Assembly (NCBI GenBank): GCA_946539635.1
Contig: CAMNHS010000071.1
Coordinates: 1 to 6,911, forward strand
DNA: 6,911 bases
Origin: an uncultured Prevotellaceae bacterium
GTDB lineage: Bacteria > Bacteroidota > Bacteroidia > Bacteroidales > Bacteroidaceae
Direction: 5' to 3'
Every line of letters starts with the position of its first letter. Positions within the stretch are counted from its first letter, which is position 1. Below, piece by piece: positions 1 through 6,239 of this stretch. The notes beneath the pieces were generated by a model. It saw nothing but the letters and a program-made list of their open reading frames with translations, was not told the origin of the DNA and ran no database searches. The position numbers and the translations under genes are program-made.

Positions 1-527
1 GGCATCAGTATCTCACCTCTTATTTCGAAATTGCGAGGATATCCCAATCCTGGTTGCAGTATGAGGGGTATAGAACGTATTGTCCTCACATTCGTGGTAA
101 CATCGTCACCCTGCACGCCATCACCTCTCGTAACAGCCTGTACCAGACGTCCGTCTTCGTAGGTGAGGGATATTGACAGACCGTCATATTTCATTTCGCA
201 ACAAACCTCAAAATCCTCTCCCTCAAGACCCTTCTTCACCTGGTTATACCATTCCTCCACATCCTGCTCGTTATAAGTATTAGCCAGCGACAGCATGGGA
301 TAGCGGTGTCTTACTTGCTTAAACTCCTTTGTGATGTCGCTACCCACACGCATAGTGGGGGAGTTGGGGTCGTACAACTCCGGATGCCTGGCCTCAAGGT
401 CCTGCAATTCATGCATCATGAGGTCAAACTCCTGGTCGGAGATGATAGGAGAATTCTCTACGTAATACCTGCGATTATGCTCATGTAATTGCTCCCTGAG
501 ATATTGTATGCGTTCTTGTTCGGTCAT
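1..527 (-). CDS. ligA: NAD-dependent DNA ligase LigA, N-terminal part (cut by window edge)
   Basis: LigA seals nicks in duplex DNA during replication and repair in the cytoplasm, using NAD+ to adenylate an active-site lysine. Reading the minus strand from the ATG at 527 gives 175 codons without a stop; the family is usually about 670 residues, so roughly the first quarter is here. Residues 18-42 match the NMN-binding Ia domain (Y21-Y22, then ISDQEFD with D31). The nucleotidyltransferase domain follows with CCEMKYDG, where K113 is the expected adenylated lysine and E111 the adjacent conserved acid. It continues with [18 protein letters not shown] (133-150) and EIRGEI (168-173). Nothing key is missing. 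No Shine-Dalgarno site precedes the start; a T-rich stretch does. The start agrees with the family N terminus, and a promoter lies about 20 bases upstream. It diverges from the winged-helix gene. Identification is firm from these motifs. Confidence 0.96.
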   Translation of the reverse strand, partial: MTEQERIQYLREQLHEHNRRYYVENSPIISDQEFDLMMHELQDLEARHPELYDPNSPTMRVGSDITKEFKQVRHRYPMLSLANTYNEQDVEEWYNQVKKGLEGEDFEVCCEMKYDGLSISLTYEDGRLVQAVTRGDGVQGDDVTTNVRTIRSIPLILQPGLGYPRNFEIRGEILM

Positions 528-546
528 AAAAAAGACTATTTCCCGG

Positions 547-578
547 CGAAAGTACAAAAAAGAGAACAAATAACCAAA
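547..578 (-). promoter_or_regulatory. Predicted Bacteroidota-type promoter of ligA
   Basis: On the minus strand TTTG (575-578) is followed after 20 bases by TACTTTCG (547-554), one base off the Bacteroidota -7 consensus TAnnTTTG. The expected transcription start is near 540, giving a leader of only about 13 bases before the ligA ATG. Position and spacing fit the known primary sigma factor (SigABfr type) pattern; activity is inferred. Confidence 0.6.
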
Positions 579-622
579 GAAAAATGTCTTTTTTTGTAAA
601 AAAAATGACCAAAACTGTGGTA

Positions 623-655
623 TTTGTCTTTTTTCAACATATATTTGTACCTTTG
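623..655 (+). promoter_or_regulatory. Predicted Bacteroidota-type promoter of the winged-helix gene
   Basis: TTTG (623-626) is followed after 21 bases by TACCTTTG (648-655), an exact match to TAnnTTTG. Transcription would start near 662, leaving a roughly 60-base AT-rich leader before the ATG at 724. It sits back to back with the ligA promoter; the two outer -33 elements are about 45 bases apart. Confidence 0.7.
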
Positions 656-723
656 TACAGAAAAACTAATTGCTTTAACTAAACATAAACTAACATTAAT
701 ACAACCTAAAAATTATCTTAACT

Positions 724-945
724 ATGGCATTTGAAGCATCACAAATTGGAGAGCTCGCCGGTATCGTCTGGCGTACTTTAGAGAGTAAAGGAAAACTTAA
801 CCTTGAGGAGTTGCAGGCAATAACAGGACTTGACCTGATAGAGGTTGTCGCAGGTATTGGTTGGCTTGCCCGTGAAGGAAAAATCAGTTTCTCGAAAGAG
901 AATGGAGTCACTTCCATCCAGTTATATCAAGAAAAATATTATTAG
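724..945 (+). CDS. Small winged helix-turn-helix protein, DUF2582-like
   Basis: A 73-residue cytoplasmic protein with the look of the DUF2582 winged-helix family, which is common in Bacteroidota and of unknown physiological role. Residues 5-21 form a first helix (IGELAGIVWRTLESKG), 25-36 a second helix (LNLEELQAITGL), 38-51 a recognition-type helix (LIEVVAGIGWLARE), and GKISFSKENGVTSIQL (52-67) two beta strands of a wing. The conserved GWLAREGKI core is the main ground for the call. The protein is too short for any ligand or catalytic domain, so it is probably a DNA-binding or protein-binding module acting as a dimer; this is inference. The ATG at 724 has no Shine-Dalgarno site, as usual here. 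The gene stands alone between its own promoter and a hairpin terminator. Family assignment is from memory of the motif, not a search. Confidence 0.85.
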   Translation: MAFEASQIGELAGIVWRTLESKGKLNLEELQAITGLDLIEVVAGIGWLAREGKISFSKENGVTSIQLYQEKYY

Positions 946-997
946 AAGAATCGTAGTGCGTTAGGGTTCATAATAGATTTAAAATTTAGTTAAACAT

Positions 998-1036
998 CCC
1001 TCGTTTGGCCGTGATGGCCCGGCGAGGGCTTTATTT
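998..1036 (+). terminator. Hairpin terminator after the winged-helix gene
   Basis: CCCTCG (998-1003) pairs with CGAGGG (1023-1028). Inside the arms a second pair, GGCC and GGCC, flanks the loop GTGAT. The hairpin is followed by CTTTATTT (1029-1036). This GC-rich stem plus T-rich tail in AT-rich DNA is typical of an intrinsic terminator. The tail is interrupted by an A, so efficiency is uncertain. Confidence 0.7.
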
Positions 1037-1200
1037 ATGTATAGCCCCCTATAAACTGCCTCTAAACTTCAATAACCTATAACACACATCCCATTCTTTT
1101 CATACCTTCACTGCCAACAGTTGACATAGGACTGACATTTGATGTAAGAGGTAAGAATGGTACTTCGTCATTGAAATAAAACAAAAAAAATGTTTTTTTA
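1037..1200. other. Intergenic DNA with no recognised gene
   Basis: This is the first part of the 475-base gap before the glycosidase gene. I see no credible coding frame, tRNA or long repeat. The right end (1178-1200) is an A-tract followed by a T-tract, with AAAACA and TGTTTT as weak inverted arms. Lying directly against the -33 element at 1201, it may act as an AT-rich upstream promoter element. Confidence 0.5.
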
Positions 1201-1232
1201 TTTGGTTTTCTCGTTCCAAAATAGTAATTTTG
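1201..1232 (+). promoter_or_regulatory. Predicted promoter of the GH97-exbBD-thyA-folA gene run
   Basis: TTTG (1201-1204) is followed after 20 bases by TAATTTTG (1225-1232), an exact TAnnTTTG match. Transcription should start near 1239. This is the only convincing promoter I found between the terminator at 998-1036 and the end of folA, so it may serve the whole run; internal promoters inside genes cannot be excluded. Confidence 0.7.
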
Positions 1233-1241
1233 CAGATTGGT

Positions 1242-1307
1242 ATGAGACTAAGTCTCGGAGCATCTGAAACTATGCGTTTAAGATACAATCTCTTGACAGG
1301 GATTTAA
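1242..1307 (+). CDS. Possible 21-residue leader peptide upstream of the GH97 gene
   Basis: An ATG at 1242, only about 3 bases after the predicted transcription start, opens a 21-codon frame ending in TAA at 1305-1307. The peptide begins MRLSLGASET and has a basic, leucine-rich second half (LRYNLL) without an amino-acid run of the sort used in classical attenuators. There is no ribosome-binding site, so translation would be nearly leaderless. A second in-frame ATG at 1272 is also possible. It overlaps the palindrome. A frame of this size can occur by chance, so this is a candidate only. Confidence 0.2.
   Translation: MRLSLGASETMRLRYNLLTGI
1244..1256. promoter_or_regulatory. 13-base palindrome at the predicted transcription start, possible operator
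   Basis: GAGACT-A-AGTCTC is a perfect inverted repeat with six-base arms around a single central A. It begins about 5 bases after the predicted start of transcription. The one-base centre rules out an RNA hairpin of the full arms, so a dimeric repressor site on DNA is the more natural reading. No regulator is identified. Confidence 0.35.
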
Positions 1308-1420
1308 CCAACTTGCGATACTCGGCTGCACCTCAGCAATTCAGACAAACTTGATTGCGCTTTGGCTTGCGCGAGCATTGTGCATTGAAATATAACAAAC
1401 TAAAAAATATTATTATTTCT
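1308..1420 (+). other. Structured 5' leader of the GH97 gene
   Basis: The second part of the predicted 180-base leader is more GC-rich than the DNA around it. It can form GCTG-CACCT-CAGC (1325-1337), extendable by TTGC (1313-1316) with GCAA (1336-1339), and a short GCGC-GCGC helix (1357-1360 with 1369-1372). TTGCGC occurs twice (1355-1360, 1367-1372). After 1381 it turns A/T-rich up to the ATG, as is usual for Bacteroidota start regions. No known riboswitch class is recognised. The stretch resembles leader segments I associate with Prevotella genomes, but that is only an impression. Confidence 0.35.
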
Positions 1421-3415
1421 ATGAAAAAGTTCTTCTTTTTAATCGCTGCTACATGCATGGCCTTGATGGCAAATGCTGAAACACAGAAGGTGACATCACC
1501 AGACGGAAAACTGGTTGTTACTATTGACCTCGACAATGAGGGTGAGTTGACTTACCAAGCTACCTATGACGGCAAGGAAATGCTGACAAAGTCTGCTCTT
1601 GGACTGAAGACGGATATGGGTGACTATACCGAGCACCTGAAACTGGTCAGCACAAAGGAGGGCAAGAGAGAAGGACAATATACTATGCGTGGCTCAAAGG
1701 CTTCTGTCATAAACGTAAATATGAATACCGTGACAATGACCTTCAAGGCTCCGAAGGCAAGGAGGGATATGGTGCTGGAGATGTGCGTTGGTAATAACGA
1801 CATCGCTTACAGGTATCACTTTGACGGCTCTAATGACGGCGGCAAGGACGAACCTCGCAGGGTAACAATACTGAAGGAGGAGTCTTCATTCAACTTCCCA
1901 GCGAAGACGACTACTTTCATCTGCCCACAGATAGACGGCAACCACACAGGATGGATGGGTACAAAGCCAAGCTATGAGGAGGAGTACAGACCTGATGTTG
2001 CTCTGACAGAGAAGTCAAGATTTGGTAAGGGCTATACCTTCCCTTGTCTGTTCCGCGTAGGAGAAGACGGCTGGGTACTGGTGAGCGAAACTGGTGTTGG
2101 AAGCAACTATTGCGGCTGCCACCTGAGCGATTATGACAAGGAGGATGGCTTCACTATTGCTTTCCCTGACAAGAGCGAGAATCATGGCATCGGAAGCACT
2201 ACACCTGCTTTCAGCCTGCCAGGAGAGACTCCTTGGAGAACAATAACTATGGGCTCTACACTGAAGCCTATCGTGGAGACAACAATTCCTTTCGACGTTG
2301 TAGAGGAACAGTATAAGGCGCATCCAGACATGAAGCCGGGACGCTATGTATGGAGCTGGCTGATATGGCAGGACAACAGCGCTAACTTTGATGACCAGGT
2401 GAAGTTTATCGATACTGCTTCGGAGATGGGCTTTGAGTATTGCCTGGTAGATGCTCTGTGGGATGTGCAGATTGGCAGAGAGCGTATGGCAGAGCTGAGC
2501 AAGTATGCACAGAGCAAGGGTGTGAACCTGATGCTGTGGTATAATAGTAACGGCTATGCTAACGATGCTCCACAGGGACCTCGTAACGGCATGAGCACCG
2601 CTATCGCTCGCGAAAGAGAAATGGCGTGGATGGAGAGCATAGGGGTGAAGGGCATCAAGGTGGACTTCTTTGGCGGAGACAAGCAGCAGACAATGCAGCA
2701 GTATGAGGACATACTGAGTGATGCCAACAGACACGGAATACAGGTGATTTTCCACGGATGCACATTGCCACGAGGATGGGAGAAGATGTATCCTAACTAT
2801 GTGGCATCGGAGGCTGTGCTGGCATCGGAGAATGTATATTTCAGCGAATATCACGCTAAGAAGGAGGGATTTGAACTGACAATGCATCCTTTCTCAAGAA
2901 ATGTGGTAGGTAGCATGGACTGGGGCGGCACAATGATGAACAGATGGCTGAACAAAGAGGACCAGCCAGGAAAGCGCCACAGACGCTATACTTCTGACAT
3001 CTTCGAAATGGCTGCCGGTATCATGAACCAGACTACTATACAGTGTATCGACGTGCAGCCAAGCAACCTGAAGACTTTGCAGCAGTTTGAGCTGGATTTC
3101 CTCAAGAAGATTCCTACCACATGGGAGGAGACAAGGTTTGTTGACGGATATCCTACAAAGTATGCTGTGCTGGCACGCAAGAGCACAGAGGGCAAATGGT
3201 ATGTAACAGGCCTGAACGGCGAGGGACAGCCTCGCACACTGACCCTGAATGTACCTATGATGGCTGGAAAGACTGTGACATATTATACTGACGAACCACT
3301 GAAGAAGGGACAGGAGTTCCTCAATCCTATAAAGAAGACTGCCAAGGTGGATACAAAGGGTAATGTGAAGGTTACCATGCAGGGACTTGGTGGCATAATA
3401 TTAACTGAAGAATAA
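1421..3415 (+). CDS. Secreted glycoside hydrolase family 97 protein, probably retaining alpha-galactosidase type
   Basis: A 664-residue exported glycosidase. Residues 1-19 are a Sec signal peptide (KK, hydrophobic core, cleavage after ANA), so it acts in the periplasm or beyond. Residues about 22-290 fit the GH97 N-terminal beta-sandwich (SPDGKLVVTIDLD, then AYRYHF). About 295-560 fit the TIM barrel, with YVWSWLIWQD (309-318), LMLWYNSNG (370-378), GIKVDFFGGDKQ (411-422), IFHGCTLPRGWEK (443-455) and VASEAV (461-466). A C-terminal beta domain follows. Length and position of D415 agree with the Bacteroides thetaiotaomicron retaining alpha-galactosidase, whose nucleophile I recall as Asp415; SusB-type inverting enzymes are longer (about 740). 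E464 or E470 may be the acid/base. Alpha-galactosides such as melibiose are plausible substrates. A TTG at 1355 would add 22 residues before the signal peptide, so the ATG at 1421 is preferred. The next gene starts 3 bases on. Confidence 0.92.
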   Translation: MKKFFFLIAATCMALMANAETQKVTSPDGKLVVTIDLDNEGELTYQATYDGKEMLTKSALGLKTDMGDYTEHLKLVSTKEGKREGQYTMRGSKASVINVNMNTVTMTFKAPKARRDMVLEMCVGNNDIAYRYHFDGSNDGGKDEPRRVTILKEESSFNFPAKTTTFICPQIDGNHTGWMGTKPSYEEEYRPDVALTEKSRFGKGYTFPCLFRVGEDGWVLVSETGVGSNYCGCHLSDYDKEDGFTIAFPDKSENHGIGSTTPAFSLPGETPWRTITMGSTLKPIVETTIPFDVVEEQYKAHPDMKPGRYVWSWLIWQDNSANFDDQVKFIDTASEMGFEYCLVDALWDVQIGRERMAELSKYAQSKGVNLMLWYNSNGYANDAPQGPRNGMSTAIAREREMAWMESIGVKGIKVDFFGGDKQQTMQQYEDILSDANRHGIQVIFHGCTLPRGWEKMYPNYVASEAVLASENVYFSEYHAKKEGFELTMHPFSRNVVGSMDWGGTMMNRWLNKEDQPGKRHRRYTSDIFEMAAGIMNQTTIQCIDVQPSNLKTLQQFELDFLKKIPTTWEETRFVDGYPTKYAVLARKSTEGKWYVTGLNGEGQPRTLTLNVPMMAGKTVTYYTDEPLKKGQEFLNPIKKTAKVDTKGNVKVTMQGLGGIILTEE

Positions 3416-3418
3416 AAT

Positions 3419-4255
3419 ATGACAAAACAGAAGATAGTATTTTTTGTTGTTTCGTTCTTACTGATGAGCGTTACCCCTGTGATGGCACAGGATGCAACGG
3501 TTCAGAAAGCACAAACCGAGGCAACAGCGGCAGCAGCGTTGGATACCTCTGCTATAGATACTACGTCATTGTTGCTTGACGAAGCGGCAGCGGAGATGGA
3601 TGACAGCACAGCAGTAGCTGATGGTGGGGCTTATACGCAGCTGAAGAAGAAATTTACTGATGGCGGCGTGTGGTTTATGTCACTTGTGGCGCTGTGTCTC
3701 ATCATAGGACTGGCATTCTGCATCGAACGCATAATATATCTCACTTTGTCGGAGATTGACGCAAAGAAGTTTATGGCGCGTCTGGAAGAGAAACTGAAGA
3801 CTGAGGGTGTAGAGGCTGCAAAGGACTTGTGTCGCAACACTCGCGGACCGATTGCAAGCATCTGCTATCAGGGACTGCTGCGCATTGACTCTTCGATGGA
3901 GGAGGTTGAGCGGAGCGTTAGTTCCTATGCTTCCGTACAGGTGGGAAAAATGGAAAAGGGATGCTCATGGATTACGTTGTTCATCGCTATGGCACCATCA
4001 TTGGGATTCCTCGGAACCGTGATTGGTATGGTGATGGCATTCGACCAGATAGAGATTGCTGGCGACATAGGCCCGACAATCGTGGCATCGGGTATGAAGG
4101 TGGCGCTGATAACAACGATATTCGGTATTATCGTGGCACTGATACTGCAGCTGTTCTATAACTATGTATTGTCGAAGATAGACCACCTCACAGCACAGAT
4201 GGAGGAAAGCGCCATAACACTGATGGACATCATTAAAAGCTGTGGCAGGAAATAA
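3419..4255 (+). CDS. exbB: MotA/TolQ/ExbB-type proton channel protein
   Basis: A 278-residue inner-membrane protein that with ExbD/TolR partners converts proton-motive force into mechanical work, usually for TonB-dependent uptake or Tol-type envelope function. Residues 1-23 look like a signal peptide (VMAQ at the end). Residues 25-70 are a low-complexity Ala/Thr/Asp-rich segment. Transmembrane segments lie near 84-108, 184-207 and 226-250, with the large cytoplasmic loop 110-180 between the first two. The family core is clear: MAPSLGFLGTVIGMVMAF (191-208) and SGMKVALITTIFGIIVAL (224-241). The signal peptide and linker make it longer than E. coli ExbB (about 244) and resemble long Bacteroidota homologues. 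It starts 3 bases after the GH97 stop, with an AT-rich start region and no Shine-Dalgarno site, and is followed by its likely partners. Whether it is the ExbB or TolQ orthologue cannot be decided here. Confidence 0.93.
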   Translation: MTKQKIVFFVVSFLLMSVTPVMAQDATVQKAQTEATAAAALDTSAIDTTSLLLDEAAAEMDDSTAVADGGAYTQLKKKFTDGGVWFMSLVALCLIIGLAFCIERIIYLTLSEIDAKKFMARLEEKLKTEGVEAAKDLCRNTRGPIASICYQGLLRIDSSMEEVERSVSSYASVQVGKMEKGCSWITLFIAMAPSLGFLGTVIGMVMAFDQIEIAGDIGPTIVASGMKVALITTIFGIIVALILQLFYNYVLSKIDHLTAQMEESAITLMDIIKSCGRK

Positions 4256-4270
4256 GGAAAGGGAGTATCA

Positions 4271-4588
4271 ATGGATATAATCTTTGCCGATATTTTTATA
4301 GTAATTTCTCTGCTGACTCTGCTGGCAGCATTTCTGCTGGTGATAGGTTCTGTGTGGCATTCCCTGAGGGTGAACAAACGCAAGAATAAGGAGAATGGCA
4401 TCCCTGTAAACTTCATAGGGTGGGGAGTAGTGGCTCTGATGATAGCTATCGCCCTGCCTGCACTGCTTATCGGGGGATTTGTAAATATGTGTCTTATAAC
4501 AGCACTCATAATGCTCCTCGTAGCAACTGGGGCATTGCTATATAGCAAATGGTCAAGCGCGAAAAGAGGCATAGCATACCTGAACTGA
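4271..4588 (+). CDS. Small membrane protein of unknown function in the exbBD cluster
   Basis: A 105-residue protein I do not recognise. It has three hydrophobic stretches, about 6-28, 48-68 and 70-92, with a very basic loop between the first two (RVNKRKNK, 33-40) that should face the cytoplasm. No catalytic motif or cysteine pair stands out. It is preceded by a purine-rich AGGAAAGGGAG, the only clear Shine-Dalgarno-like site in the window. It lies 15 bases after exbB, and its last 40 bases overlap the next exbD in another frame. This position suggests an accessory subunit or assembly factor of the ExbBD-like motor, but that rests on context alone. The coupled overlap and the good ribosome-binding site argue that it is a real gene and not a shadow. 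Confidence 0.8.
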   Translation: MDIIFADIFIVISLLTLLAAFLLVIGSVWHSLRVNKRKNKENGIPVNFIGWGVVALMIAIALPALLIGGFVNMCLITALIMLLVATGALLYSKWSSAKRGIAYLN

Positions 4589-4989
4589 ATACTACATCAA
4601 CAGCTGATATATCATTCATGCTGCTGATATTCTTCCTTCTCACGACGTCTATGGACAGTGATAAGGGATTGGGACGCATGATGCCGCCTCCAGAGCCTGA
4701 CAAACAGGAGACGATGCAGGATGTGAAGAAAGATAATGTGTTGACGCTGCATCTGATGAAGGATGGAAAACTGACCATCGATGACGAGGAGGCTGAGATA
4801 AGTCCGTCCATCAGAAAAACAATAAAGCAGTTTGTCGTGAGGGTGGGAGAGTCGCATATCATAGAACTGCAGGTGGACAGGAGTGCTGATTATGATTCGT
4901 ATTTCAAACTGCAGAATCAGATAGTGCAATCCTACAAGGAACTGGATGGATATAAGCAGCGTATAAAGGAAATTATCGTTGACCAATGA
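4549..4989 (+). CDS. exbD: ExbD/TolR-family biopolymer transport protein, first copy
   Basis: A 146-residue single-pass inner-membrane protein, the usual size for ExbD. A short basic cytoplasmic N terminus (MVKREKRHSIPELN) leads into the segment TADISFMLLIFFLLTTS (18-34), where D20 is the proton-carrying aspartate of the family. Residues 35-146 are periplasmic, with a proline-rich MPPPEPDK linker (44-51) and a mixed alpha/beta domain including IELQVDRSADYDSYFKL (104-120). The start is forced: an in-frame TAG ends at 4545, just before the ATG at 4549, and the next in-frame ATG is inside the membrane segment. It therefore overlaps the preceding membrane gene by 40 bases, which implies translational coupling. 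It ends in an ATGA overlap with the second copy. With ExbB it should form the ion-driven channel complex. Confidence 0.92.
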   Translation: MVKREKRHSIPELNTTSTADISFMLLIFFLLTTSMDSDKGLGRMMPPPEPDKQETMQDVKKDNVLTLHLMKDGKLTIDDEEAEISPSIRKTIKQFVVRVGESHIIELQVDRSADYDSYFKLQNQIVQSYKELDGYKQRIKEIIVDQ

Positions 4990-5438
4990 AGATAAACAGA
5001 AAGAGACATCATAGCGTGCCGAAGTTGAATATGGCTTCTATGCCTGACCTCATCTTTACTGTGCTGTTCTTCTTTATGATTGTAACGCATATGAGAAGTG
5101 AAACACCACAGATGAAGATTGATGTGCCACAGGGTACGGAACTGACAAAACCGCAGCACAGACGTTATATTACGAATCTATACATTGGTAACGATAGTCA
5201 GGGACAGAGCCACATACAGATAGGTAATAATATTGTCCCCGTAGAGAGCGTCGGAAGTGTTATCTCTAAATTACGAAACCAAATCAGTGAAGAGGACAGA
5301 GAGTATTTCATCGTCAATATCCGTGCAGACAAACACACTCCTATGGGTGTCATTGCTGATGTAAAGGAGGAACTGCGAAGGGTAGGGGCTCTGAAAATAA
5401 GATATAACGCAACAGAAATAAAACAATTACAACAATAA
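4986..5438 (+). CDS. exbD: ExbD/TolR-family biopolymer transport protein, second copy
   Basis: A 150-residue paralogue of the preceding protein with the same plan: basic N terminus (MKINRKRHHSVPKLN), one membrane segment MPDLIFTVLFFFMIVTH (19-35) with the functional aspartate at D21, and a periplasmic domain to the end. The periplasmic part differs from the first copy. It contains IDVPQGTEL (45-53), HIQIGNNIVPVESVGSVISKL (75-95) and FIVNIRADKHTPMGVIADVKEELRRVGALKI (108-138), the last resembling the classical ExbD/TolR fold more closely (D-x-x-x-P-x-x-x-V-x-D and RxxGxxKI). It shares ATGA with the first copy (4986-4989). Two unequal ExbD proteins beside one ExbB is a recurrent Bacteroidota arrangement and may give a heteromeric ExbD dimer in the channel. 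Confidence 0.92.
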   Translation: MKINRKRHHSVPKLNMASMPDLIFTVLFFFMIVTHMRSETPQMKIDVPQGTELTKPQHRRYITNLYIGNDSQGQSHIQIGNNIVPVESVGSVISKLRNQISEEDREYFIVNIRADKHTPMGVIADVKEELRRVGALKIRYNATEIKQLQQ

Positions 5439-5444
5439 TAAAAC

Positions 5445-6239
5445 ATGCAACAATACCTTGATTTGCTACAGCGCATAACTACTGAGGGTGTGGTGAAGAC
5501 AGACCGCACTGGTACTGGTACAAAGAGTATCTTCGGACACCAGATGCGTTTTAAGATGTCTGACGGTTTTCCGCTTCTGACAACAAAGAAGTTACACCTC
5601 AAGTCTATAATATATGAACTCCTATGGTTCCTGAATGGTGATACAAACGTGAAATATCTCAAGGATCATGGGGTGTCTATATGGGACGAGTGGGCTGATG
5701 AAAATGGTGACCTCGGACCTGTCTATGGACATCAGTGGCGTTCTTGGCCTGACTATAATGGTGGGACAATAGACCAAATTCAGCAGGTGATAGATCTTAT
5801 AAAGAATAGCCCTGATTCAAGAAGAATGCTTGTATCTGCTTGGAATCCTGCAGAAATAGGAAAGATGGCTCTCCCTCCTTGTCATTGCCTGTTCCAGTTT
5901 TATGTAGCTGACGGAAAACTTTCCTTGCAGCTGTACCAGCGTAGTGCTGACACCTTCCTTGGGGTACCTTTTAATATTGCTTCTTATGCCTTGCTGCTGC
6001 AGATGATGGCACAGGTAACAGGATTGGAGTGTGGAGATTTTGTGCATACTACGGGTGATACTCATCTCTACCTGAATCACCTTGAGCAGGCTCAGCTACA
6101 GCTGACTCGCACACCTCGTCCATTGCCAAAGATGAAGATAAATCCTGATGTGAAGGATTTGTTCTCATTTAAGTATGAGGACTTCGAACTTACTGATTAC
6201 GACCCATGGCCACATATTAAAGCTGCTGTTTCTGTATGA
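5445..6239 (+). CDS. thyA: Thymidylate synthase ThyA
   Basis: Converts dUMP and methylenetetrahydrofolate to dTMP and dihydrofolate in the cytoplasm. The protein is 264 residues, the same length as E. coli ThyA, and key residues fall at the same numbers: R21 (phosphate binding), E58, W80, catalytic C146 in [12 protein letters not shown]166, S167 and D169 in [18 protein letters not shown]177, and H207/Y209 in GDTHLYLNH. It is thus a complete, apparently active classical enzyme, not the flavin-dependent ThyX. It starts 6 bases after the second exbD, behind an A-rich stretch lacking a Shine-Dalgarno site, and ends in an ATGA overlap with folA. The thyA-folA pair is a common arrangement because ThyA consumes the reduced folate that FolA regenerates. 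No separate promoter was seen in the 6-base gap. Confidence 0.98.
   Translation: MQQYLDLLQRITTEGVVKTDRTGTGTKSIFGHQMRFKMSDGFPLLTTKKLHLKSIIYELLWFLNGDTNVKYLKDHGVSIWDEWADENGDLGPVYGHQWRSWPDYNGGTIDQIQQVIDLIKNSPDSRRMLVSAWNPAEIGKMALPPCHCLFQFYVADGKLSLQLYQRSADTFLGVPFNIASYALLLQMMAQVTGLECGDFVHTTGDTHLYLNHLEQAQLQLTRTPRPLPKMKINPDVKDLFSFKYEDFELTDYDPWPHIKAAVSV

Noticed and set aside
585..634. Direct repeat TGTCTTTTTT at 585-594 and 625-634, 40 bases apart
   Set aside because: Both copies are mostly a T run in an AT-rich spacer, so chance is a sufficient explanation.
1178..1196. Inverted AAAACA/TGTTTT as a terminator or operator
   Set aside because: Only A and T tracts with a weak six-base match, no GC in the stem beyond one pair. 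It is better read as an AT-rich element upstream of the promoter.
1355..1420. 22-codon upstream extension of the GH97 gene from a TTG
   Set aside because: The extension would put a charged stretch before a well-formed signal peptide and would use a rare start codon. The ATG at 1421 gives a normal signal peptide and a family-typical length.
2015..2887. 290-codon open frame on the minus strand inside the GH97 gene
   Set aside because: It lies wholly antisense to a gene with clear family motifs, its translation is rich in Cys, His and Ser without recognisable domains, and it has no promoter. It is a shadow of the codon pattern on the other strand.
4162..4572. 136-codon minus-strand frame across exbB and the small membrane gene
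   Set aside because: Antisense to two genes of the run. The plus-strand frame has a good ribosome-binding site and coherent membrane segments; this one has neither.
5198..5662. 154-codon minus-strand frame across the exbD/thyA junction
   Set aside because: It spans the ends of two well-supported genes in antisense and shows no domain or start signal.
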